Source: UBA10646 sp003456175 (lineage in GTDB: Bacteria; Bacteroidota; Bacteroidia; Chitinophagales; Chitinophagaceae). From it: 16,465 nucleotides of DNA. Location of the stretch: assembly GCA_031976225.1 (NCBI GenBank), contig DALYLQ010000058.1, positions 1 to 16,465 of the forward strand, given 5' to 3'. Shown one piece after another: positions 7,301 to 14,400 of the stretch (the first letter of the stretch is position 1; every line of letters starts with the position of its first letter). The position numbers were made by a program, and so were the translations under genes. The notes under the pieces were generated by a model. It was not told the DNA's origin. It saw only the letters and a program-made list of their open reading frames with translations, and searched no databases.

Positions 7301-8227
7301 ATTATAGATGATATCTTCTTGTACTGATAGCGGAAAATGCTTTACAGCATCCCAACGCCAACCATCGGCTCCAGTTTGCTTCTTCATCCATACCAACCAG
7401 TTGCGTGCATTATTAAGCATGTAGCCATTGGTTTGAACAGGGTTGTGATAAGGACGCGAGATACCACCTGAAAAAGTAGCATTACCTGTAGTAGGAATAT
7501 TTGAACTCTGGCCAAAAGCTGTTACATCGTAATTGATATCTGGACCCCAGAACATGCTGTTGATATCATTACAACCAGAAGTACAATTGTAGAAGTTTTG
7601 CCAGTTTTTAGACCAACGACCAGAGCGGCTCCAATAATCTACTGCTGTTTCATCAATAGCTGGAGATGCATAACTTACATAACGAAAGTTTTTAAAACCA
7701 TTGGCGTTGGCCATAGAAGGCGAAATTGGGTCTTGCCCACCTGCGCCTGCTTGACCGGCAGGGCCACTTGCTCCATTGGTTTGAACACCACCACCGGCAC
7801 CACCGTTGTGGTTTAATACGATATCATGAATTACTTCAATGCCATTTGCATGCATTACGGCAATCATACGAAGTAAATCATCTTTTGTACCCACACGTGT
7901 ACGTAGGCGATCGTTGAGTGGGTGACCATTCCCTTTTTGGCGCTTATCGCCAAGATCGTAATTGTCGAAAGGCATGTAGCCAACAAAGTCTGGATTTTCG
8001 TTTTTATAAGCTGGCGGAATCCAAACCGCATTAAAGCCAGCCGCCTTTAAGCGTGGGGCTAATTCTGTGAGATAGTTGGCCCAACCAAAGCGGAAATTCT
8101 CGTTCCAGTAATCCCACCAAAATGCTTGGAAAACCACCTTCTTTACTCGTTCTTGGCCTTGGCTTGGGTGGCATAGTAATACCACCGCCAACACTGCCAT
8201 ACATAGGCTGCGTAGTAGTTTTTTCAT
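4370..8227 (-). CDS. Secreted GH13 alpha-amylase with T9SS sorting tail
   Basis: A 1285-residue extracellular alpha-amylase that hydrolyses alpha-1,4-glucan such as starch. A signal peptide covers residues 1-24 (KK, then AVLAVVLL, ending SQGQ). The GH13 barrel starts near 30 (VVFQAFWWDYW). Conserved regions: I, DIVLNH at 135-140; II, GWRWDAVKH with nucleophile Asp293; III, NIGEW with acid/base Glu328; IV, FINNHD with Asp419. All catalytic residues are intact. Domain B after region I holds a Gly-rich stretch (141-166). An amylase C-terminal sheet domain ends near 610. Then come a sandwich domain (680-775), a WTG...NW segment (795-815), beta-helix-like repeats (830-960), an FnIII-like domain (1107-1200; LPVQLTNFAA, YEIERSFDG) and a T9SS type A tail (1205-1285; IVPNPVVNQ to RVLKQ). 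Divergent from the putative carbohydrate-binding gene at 8358. Precise product range (alpha-amylase or maltogenic variant) cannot be told. Confidence 0.95.
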   Translation of the reverse strand: MKKLLRSLCMAVLAVVLLCHPSQGQERVKKVVFQAFWWDYWNENFRFGWANYLTELAPRLKAAGFNAVWIPPAYKNENPDFVGYMPFDNYDLGDKRQKGNGHPLNDRLRTRVGTKDDLLRMIAVMHANGIEVIHDIVLNHNGGAGGGVQTNGASGPAGQAGAGGQDPISPSMANANGFKNFRYVSYASPAIDETAVDYWSRSGRWSKNWQNFYNCTSGCNDINSMFWGPDINYDVTAFGQSSNIPTTGNATFSGGISRPYHNPVQTNGYMLNNARNWLVWMKKQTGADGWRWDAVKHFPLSVQEDIIYNTKYNAGFANGGQNMLNIGEWVGGAAELDAYMFNTRHGSAPGGVSNEISTGTFDFGLRGFNSGNQGLFTMITGNGSYNMQNIPGQQQSNRVMTYPDGKRVHRTVPFINNHDTYRPIVSANGNFSQPLGVSSGWNNGSQLATNVDPREPRLAAAYAVIFAVDGNPQVFFEDLYNVWGTGKRYSHLPTSLADLPHNADIINIMQAHQRLNFKDGDYGVPTASNAPFFQQGNATDHIVFERAGRAIIGVTDVFNGTATNSADQQVFVRVNDAWPVGTVLYDYSGAHGINTVTVPADRRVLIATAPVGHTIPNAFGHGYSIWAPAPPGVTVTSVNDLYNYLGTYDQPLARTTTQEWEMANDLGDSHCESLGQGGSLPANSTNQRVAGKIFVEAGQPINYFITPETNGTQVVASLWNLDGNMLHSISGTSSSTTPLSGSFTPNFTGWVTIKVRQGASNQAMQRAWVNVTYKAPATVDTRNTANAVTTRAAIWTGNKGTTDVTDCGNWEEGRLPDATRNLVVPAYSSPMPIITGNVIAKDVILESGASVNITSAGTLRIRGNVLSNGSITGSGRIIFEGTTTQTFANNNATNPSGFTGEVEINNAQNVEISSSLSINGTLRFTTGRLIVNGSANVLNLNASTLIGVSATSFIQLGNSTTNAPMVQRNVTSGTPELIPVGNTNYTPITVTPNATGVITVSATEQVLSSGFNGNAMSATNRVNKMWNFVGSNGATTATVVFQWNAADENATLLRNSLFVASNANGSSTEWQQATTTTSAVGSNPFTVSAANISLNASYAVFSTNGALPVQLTNFAASLRGDKQVQLRWDVASETNTKGYEIERSFDGSNFTTIGFVAASQKATYFFSDAMQKAKQFYRLKMVDNDGTYAYSKTAIVQFALTGKQISIVPNPVVNQVNLISNGIDAATEVSIEVVNMHGARISTFKGSLQQAQQSLSNVLVQQPAGMYLFKINVGEQQQSIRVLKQ
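4964..4976 (+). repeat. One-mismatch copy of the dispersed 13-mer in the amylase gene
   Basis: The plus strand reads ACTTACGGTAAAT, one base from CCTTACGGTAAAT. It is antisense to the gene, where it encodes FTVS. Listed as a near match only. Confidence 0.4.
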
Positions 8228-8264
8228 ACAGCAAATAATTGTTTTCTTAAAGTGAAATTAGGGA

Positions 8265-8283
8265 TTGTGTAAAATGTACACAA
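8265..8283. promoter_or_regulatory. Candidate operator, 7-bp arm inverted repeat
   Basis: TTGTGTAAAATGTACACAA is a perfect inverted repeat, with arms TTGTGTA and TACACAA and a 5-base centre. It lies in the 130-base region between the divergent amylase and putative carbohydrate-binding genes. It shares the TGTACA core with the second palindrome 5 bases on. The binding protein is unknown. Confidence 0.45.
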
Positions 8284-8287
8284 AAAA

Positions 8288-8299
8288 TTTTGTACAAAA
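8288..8299. promoter_or_regulatory. Candidate operator, 12-bp perfect palindrome
   Basis: TTTTGTACAAAA is a perfect palindrome centred 19-20 bases from the centre of the previous inverted repeat, close to two DNA turns. The same TGTACA core is present. The spacing suits two dimers bound on one face of the DNA. No convincing TAnnTTTG element was found for either gene in this region. Confidence 0.45.
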
Positions 8300-8357
8300 A
8301 GTTTTACTGTTTAATTTTATCTTGAGAAAACGATTGTTTAATAAAAACAAATGCTAT

Positions 8358-11237
8358 ATGAAGAAAGTTATACTTCTACTTTCTGGAATGTTTGTGATTT
8401 TGGTAACTCTTGCCCAAGGTGTAACACCTCAAACACCTAGTATGAGTAGTGGCACGAATGCGGCTGTATTTGGAACTGAAGCAAGTGTGGGGGTTGATGC
8501 AGCTACCTTTTATGTAACTTGGGATGCGACTTATTTATACTTGGGCTGGTCTGGTGGCAGGACTAATTATAGTAGCGACATGTATTATGCCGCTATTGAT
8601 ATAAATCCGAATACATCTAATGGTTGCTCGAATAGTATACAAGATGTAGGCTTTACCAGTGGTGCTGGAGTGCGTAAGCCAGACTATTACGTAGTATACG
8701 AGAACAATAGCTCTTTCTACGGGGTGCCTGCTACTAGCGGAGATGCATTTGAAATTTATAATGGTACTTCTGGTAGCTGGAACTTTGTTAGTAGAACTGC
8801 TGGTAATGATGGTACTAGCAGCCGAGTTTCCTTTACCGACGCATCGGGCGAAGTGCGTCTTAGAATAGCTTGGTCAACGATAGGTTTTTCGCCTGGTGCA
8901 TCATCGCCACTTGCAATAACTATGTGGACGAATAATGCATCAGGAAATTTTATGTGGGGACGTATGCCAACTCAGAACCCTGGAACAGGAGCCACTCCTA
9001 AAACCTTATCACATAGTTTCTTATTTTATAATACGGGAAGTTCTGTTACACCTAGTAGTGCTGCTATTGTAGAGAATAACACGTTTACAACAGGTTCGGT
9101 AAGTGGAACTCAATCTATTGGTGTTTCGCTTTCAGGTTCAGTTACATTAAGTGGAAATGCCACTTTCTCTAGTAATGTTAACTTTATTTCAGGGTCTTCA
9201 ATTTCTATAGGTTCAAATACCCTAACCTTAAGTAGCACCACTACAGGCAGTGGTACGATTTCAGGCAGCAGTACTTCAAACTTAGTTCTTGGTGGCAACG
9301 CAGGAACCCTGAATTTTACGTCTGGAAGCAGACTTCTTCGGAACTTAACACTTAATAGTGGTGCATCTGCAACATTAGGAACCTTATTAGAAATAGCGGG
9401 CGGCACTACACCAGGAATTGTGAATTTAGCATCACTATCTTCACTAACAACAAATGGTAATTTAGTATTCAAGTCTGATGCAAATGGTACAGCTCAATTG
9501 ACTGGAAGCGGCACTATCACAGGCAATGTAGCTGTTGAACGGTTTATACCTAGTAAATCTGCACGTAAGTCTATTTTCTTAGCATCGCCAGTAAGTCAAA
9601 CTATCAGCAGTGCTTGGCAGCAGCAAATTCATATTACAGGCACAGGTACGGGAGGTACAATTTGCCCAACCTTAACAGCACATACCAATGGTTTTGATGC
9701 TACACTTACCAACGCATCAAGTATGTTTACATACAACCACGCAGCTGGTAGTGGTAACAGATGGCAGAGTATTGCCAACACGAACAGTACTAGCTTAACA
9801 CCAGGTGTTGGTTACCGTGTTATTGTACGTGGCCCGCGTTCTGCTGGTTGTAGTTTGTTAGATGCAAGTACGAATGCACAAGCTGCGGTTACCCTTACAG
9901 CAACTGGTGCGCCGCAAACGGGTAATGTAGCTGCTACTATTACAGGTAGTAATGGGTTCTCATTGGTAGGTAATCCATATATCAGTCCAATCAATTGGAA
10001 CAATAGTACTTGGGTTACAGACAGAGGAACTAATGGTATTGCTGGTTCTTACTGGTTGTATAATCCTGAAAATGCAGCAGGTACTTACAGCGTGTACAAT
10101 GGTGTTACCATGACCAATCAAGGTGCTATTACAAACCCTAATGTTATTGGCATTGGTCAATCGTTCTTTGTACAAAAAACAAGTGCTGGTGATGGTGCTA
10201 TCAGTAATTTTTTCAAACCTGATTATCAAATTGCTACCAATCAGGTAGGTGCATTCAGAACAGCTAATACTTGGTTGGGTCAGGTGCGTGTTAAAATGTT
10301 TGTTGCAGGTGCACCAACTGCTACCGACGAAGTAATTCTATTGTATGGTAATGGTAATAGCATCAACAATAATAGTGTAGGCTCTTTCGATGCTGTTACT
10401 TTAAACCAAGGTGCTGTTAATATGATTGCCAGCTATAAAAATGCTGATTTATTAGCTATTAATACACGCGAGCAACTGGGAGCAGCCACCAACGATACCA
10501 TTCAACTTTTCATACAAAATGCCGATGGTAATTATAACCTTACCGTTGCCGAGTTAAACACATTGCCTTATGAGGCTTTCTTGATTGATGGCTTCAATAA
10601 CAGTGTAGTTAACTTGCAAAGTCAACCTAGCTACAGTTATACTGTAACTAGCGATCCGGCAACAAAAGGTAACCGTTTCAAAATCGTTTTCCGTACAGCG
10701 GGTACCTTACCGGTAGCATTTTTAAATATTAATGCTACCACTAAAGCCGGAAGCAATACTATTCATTGGACGGTTGCGCAAAGCAATGCAGTTACTTATG
10801 TGGTAGAGCGTAGCGCCAACGGTCGCAACTTTACAGAAATTGCGAAGTTGAATGCTAGCAACGCTACAAGTTATAGCTATGTTGATGTTATTAGCACTAG
10901 TGCTACGCAATACTATCGTGTAAAGGCAGTGGCTGCTAATGGCGCTTTCAAGTATAGCAGTGTTGTGAAAGTGAATGGCGAAGCAAGTATCGATTTAAGT
11001 TTGTATCCAAACCCTGTACAAAATACATTGAACGTACAATTAGGCCAGCAAGTAAAAGGTCAAGTGAATCTTCGCATTGTAGATAGTAAGGGAACAGTGG
11101 TATTAGAGCGTAGTGGTTTATATCCTGCTAATACAAACTTCCTTCAAGTAGAGGTAGGTCATTTACCTTACGGTAAATATTTACTCCAACTCACCAACGG
11201 AGCCGATTTTGTTGCAAGTGGTAGCTTTGTGAAGTAA
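8358..11237 (+). CDS. T9SS-sorted protein with carbohydrate-binding-like N-domain
   Basis: A 959-residue secreted protein. I start it at ATG 8358, because MKKVILLLSGMFVILVTLAQ is a clean signal peptide; the open frame from 8265 would put a basic segment before it. Residues about 30-225 form a sandwich domain with FYVTWDATYLYLGWSGG, YYAAIDINP and IAWSTIGFSPG, resembling family 9 carbohydrate-binding or DOMON-like modules; this is by pattern only. Residues 230-385 are Ser/Thr/Gly-rich short strands (SGSVTLSGNATF, SGSGTISGS type), beta-helix-like. Residues 391-782 are a module (VERFIPSK, SIFLASPV, WQQQIHITG, SFFVQKT) shared with the next gene. An FnIII-like domain follows (784-875), then a T9SS type A tail (880-959; SLYPNPVQ to GSFVK). 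No catalytic motif was found. Divergence from the amylase suggests a starch-binding or surface-adhesion role, which is inference. Confidence 0.9.
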   Translation: MKKVILLLSGMFVILVTLAQGVTPQTPSMSSGTNAAVFGTEASVGVDAATFYVTWDATYLYLGWSGGRTNYSSDMYYAAIDINPNTSNGCSNSIQDVGFTSGAGVRKPDYYVVYENNSSFYGVPATSGDAFEIYNGTSGSWNFVSRTAGNDGTSSRVSFTDASGEVRLRIAWSTIGFSPGASSPLAITMWTNNASGNFMWGRMPTQNPGTGATPKTLSHSFLFYNTGSSVTPSSAAIVENNTFTTGSVSGTQSIGVSLSGSVTLSGNATFSSNVNFISGSSISIGSNTLTLSSTTTGSGTISGSSTSNLVLGGNAGTLNFTSGSRLLRNLTLNSGASATLGTLLEIAGGTTPGIVNLASLSSLTTNGNLVFKSDANGTAQLTGSGTITGNVAVERFIPSKSARKSIFLASPVSQTISSAWQQQIHITGTGTGGTICPTLTAHTNGFDATLTNASSMFTYNHAAGSGNRWQSIANTNSTSLTPGVGYRVIVRGPRSAGCSLLDASTNAQAAVTLTATGAPQTGNVAATITGSNGFSLVGNPYISPINWNNSTWVTDRGTNGIAGSYWLYNPENAAGTYSVYNGVTMTNQGAITNPNVIGIGQSFFVQKTSAGDGAISNFFKPDYQIATNQVGAFRTANTWLGQVRVKMFVAGAPTATDEVILLYGNGNSINNNSVGSFDAVTLNQGAVNMIASYKNADLLAINTREQLGAATNDTIQLFIQNADGNYNLTVAELNTLPYEAFLIDGFNNSVVNLQSQPSYSYTVTSDPATKGNRFKIVFRTAGTLPVAFLNINATTKAGSNTIHWTVAQSNAVTYVVERSANGRNFTEIAKLNASNATSYSYVDVISTSATQYYRVKAVAANGAFKYSSVVKVNGEASIDLSLYPNPVQNTLNVQLGQQVKGQVNLRIVDSKGTVVLERSGLYPANTNFLQVEVGHLPYGKYLLQLTNGADFVASGSFVK
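9528..10703 (+). repeat. VERF-IFLASPV module, copy 1
   Basis: About 390 codons that match, at protein level and in patches at DNA level, the region 15190-16356 of the next gene. Landmarks in both: VERF(I/L)P, RKSIFLASPV, WQQQIHITG, GYRV.VRGPRS, VGNPY.S.INW, SFFV.KT and the closing RF...FR. The tract containing the CAGCAAATTCATAT string is present in both copies. Confidence 0.8.
11166..11178 (+). repeat. Dispersed 13-mer, A variant, within a larger inverted repeat
   Basis: CCTTACGGTAAAT over the HLPYGKY codons of the sorting tail. With the preceding five bases it forms ATTTACCTTACGGTAAAT, whose arms ATTTACC/GGTAAAT (11161-11167 with 11172-11178) pair around 4 bases. Confidence 0.6.
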
Positions 11238-11238
11238 C

Positions 11239-11251
11239 ATTTACCGCAAGG
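11239..11251 (-). repeat. Dispersed 13-mer, G variant, just after a stop codon
   Basis: The plus strand reads ATTTACCGCAAGG, one base after TAA 11235-11237 and before the terminator stem. It is non-coding, opposite in orientation to the copy at 11166 and 60 bases from it. Confidence 0.6.
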
Positions 11252-11267
11252 AACATTAAAAAGAGAT

Positions 11268-11307
11268 AAAAAAACACCTTAGGAAGAAGTTCCTAAGGTG
11301 TTTTTTT
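11268..11307 (+). terminator. Strong intrinsic terminator
   Basis: A perfect 18-bp stem (11268-11285 with 11290-11307) around a 4-base loop; the core is CACCTTAGGAA/TTCCTAAGGTG followed by seven T. It ends the transcript of the gene at 8358-11237 and isolates the next gene. Confidence 0.92.
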
Positions 11308-11329
11308 ATGGTTTGGGGCAGCATATGAA

Positions 11330-11358
11330 TTTGTTCTGCCCTCTAAACCTTAGTTTTA
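11330..11358 (+). promoter_or_regulatory. Candidate promoter of the giant secreted-protein gene
   Basis: TTTG (11330-11333), 17 bases, then TAGTTTTA (11351-11358), which differs from TAnnTTTG only at the last base. It lies after the terminator and gives a leader of roughly 60 bases before ATG 11422. Confidence 0.35.
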
Positions 11359-11421
11359 TGGGTGCGTCTTACAAACAAACCCCAAGGAAACCACCATTAC
11401 ACTCTACAAACTGCTATTACA

Positions 11422-14400
11422 ATGAGAAGATCGGCTTTCTATTGCCGTGCCGTTGTTGCTATTACAACGCTAGCAATTATTTTTTTGAATACGCTAGTGG
11501 CCAACACTGCTAACGCCCAACTTTCTAACTATACTAGATCGGTATTGAGTGCACAAAGCTATACCAACATTAGCGGCGCAACTGTTATTAACAGTAATGC
11601 AGGCCTAAGCACTGGTATGAGTAACAATGCCGACGATGGTGTTGTACTTATTAATCTGCCATTTAGTTTCACATTTAATGGTACTGCTTATACCCAAGTA
11701 ACCATGTGTACCAATGGTTGGATCGCCATGGGTAATGCTACCAGTGTAGTTGCTTTGAACGGAAGAACTCCCACGGCATTTTTCTCTAATCAGGCTCCTT
11801 ATAATGTGATTGCTGCATGGTATGGCGATGGTAACGCTAATTATATATCGCCTGGTATCGGGTCGTTAGCACACGGTAGTGCTGGTACTGATGTTTATGC
11901 TTTTGAATGGCGTAATGTGAGTGCTCAAGACAATTTATCGAGTGCAACCAATACGATTAATTTTAAAATTGTGATTTATGGACCCGCTAGTAATAGCCCT
12001 GGCAGAATAGAAATTTTGTATGGGGTTCAATCGGGGGTATCATCTGGCATACGTGCTGTTGGGTTAAAAAATGCAACAGGCGGCTCTGGCAATTTTATCA
12101 ATGCATTAGATGGTACATTTACTAGTACTACAACAACTTCTACTTGGCCTGGCAATGGAGCGGGCTATCGGTTCGATATCTTAACGCCGTGTACGGGAAC
12201 TCCAAGCCTTGGTCAGCCAAACGCTTTTCAGTTTAATGTTTGTCCGGGTAATGCAGCTAATATTAGTTTCAATGGTTCTGCTACGCTTACAAGTGGCATC
12301 AATTACCAATGGCAAAAGTCGGCCAACGGTTCTAATGGATGGCAAAGTGTAGGTGCGGGTGCTGGCGCTAATAGTGCAGCTTACACCTCGGCACCATATT
12401 CGGGGGTAGATAGCTTTTATAGGTTGGTAGCTACATGTACCAATAGTAACGAAACAAGTACAAGTGCAGTGATTCGCTTAACATCACCATCGGCGCCGGG
12501 TGTGCAAACCACCAATGTTGTTGCAACAGGTATTAATGCCACGAGTATTACGATTAGTGCAACGGCCGGTAATGGCAACAACCGAGTTATTTACGTAAGT
12601 GATAACAACTTCTTTATTGATCCAACAACACCTAATAGTCCGGGAGTGGCCAGTACTATTTGGCAAAACAATGGTCAGCAGTTGGTGTACGATGGTAATG
12701 CTGCCAATGTAACAGTAACCAATTTAACACCGGGGGCAACCTATTATTTTAGAGCTTATGAAGTACAAAAATGTACTGCAATACTTCCGAACACTTACTA
12801 TTATAATACAGTATTAGGTACAGGTAATCCTGCTAGTGCAAGTACGCTAAGTCCGTTAAACTATCAAGTGGCTAGAACAACAGGCATTAACTTTAACTCT
12901 ATTCAAAATACTGGCAACAATTTTTCATGGACTACAACAAACAGTGGCGATGATAACCTAAGTACTACTACTAGTATAGGTTTCAATTTCATGTACCAAG
13001 GTCAAACTGTAACAAGCTTTAAAGCAAGTACCAACGGGTTTATATCGCTAGCCCCTGCAACAACTACAGATAATGCGTGGACGAACAATATTGGTACCAA
13101 TGCAACCAATAGACAGGCCATTGTAGCACCTTTTTGGGATGACCTTGTTGTGCCCGGTGGTGTTTTTGCTAATATCAATTACATTAAGTATCAAGTTACT
13201 GGTAGTGCACCGAATCGTGTATTAACAGTAGAGTGGGCTGGCATGGAGTTGTTCAACAATCCTGGCCCCGATTTAAACTTTCAAGTTAAGCTGTATGAAA
13301 CAACCAACCGAATTGAGTTTGTATATGGCAATATGACCGGCTTCGATGGTAGCAGAAATACATTATATACCTATTCTGTTGGTATGAATAGCTTTAGTAC
13401 TGCTGCGGGGCTTGGTGCTGGTGAGGTATTCGCTTTACAAGCATTTAATACCAATTTGTTTTCAAGTGCTAATGCCAATACAATTAATTCGGCAGCAAAT
13501 TCTCTACGGCAAGTGCCATTCTGTTTCACCAGATTGTTATTCACACCAGGTACCTATGGCGGAGGCACTTCATTGCCAGCTATCACGAACGATGAGCCAA
13601 ATAATGCCCTACCGCTAAGCATACTTAATTTTATCCCTACCGATTTTTGTGAATTATATACAACGAATGGTGCTACCGCTTCTGCCAATATTGCAACTTG
13701 TAATGCAGCAACTGCAGGTACACCCGATGATGATGTTTGGTTTAGGTTCTCATTAGCACAAGCCAAAAATCTCAATATTACGCTTCGCTCAAGCGGTGCT
13801 TTCGATGGTGTGCTACAAGTATTTAGCGATGCGGGTACTACGCCTATCATTTGCGTAAATGCAACGCTCGATGGGTTGTCTGAAAACATTACCAATCAAC
13901 AATTTCCCGCAGGTAATTATTATATCAGAGTGTATCATGCTGGTGTTGGATCGTTTAATACCAATGGTACAGGATACTTTTATTTAGGCGTGTACGAAAC
14001 CCAGCCGCCACCCGCGAACGATGATATTTGTGGAGCCATAGACCTTGCGGTAAATACTGCATGTACCCCCGTATCAGGTAGTACACTTGCCGCAACTCAA
14101 AGCGCTACAGCTATTTGTGCCGGATTACCCGATGATGATGTTTGGTATTCCTTTGTTTGTAATACGCCTAACGATATCATTCGAGTGCAAGGCCTACCAG
14201 GGTTTAATCCTCAAATCCAAGTATTCAGTAGTAGCGATAATACGTGTAACGGTACATTAACATCATTAGCTTGTGTTAACTTCACTGGAACAGCAGGGTT
14301 AGAAACCTTCGCACCCAATAATCTCGTTCCCGGTAACACCTATTTTATTCGAGTGTACCATGCTCCAAGTGGTGCCGGCGATGGTGAGTTTACTATTTGT

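Noticed and set aside
8265..8357. An N-terminal extension of 31 residues for the gene at 8358-11237.
   Set aside because: It would place a basic, non-signal segment before a clean signal peptide and would cover the two palindromes; the start at 8358 is preferred.
11298..11513. A 71-residue open frame overlapping the start of the giant gene.
   Set aside because: It begins in the terminator T-run, has no recognisable features and overlaps the signal peptide of the real gene in another frame.
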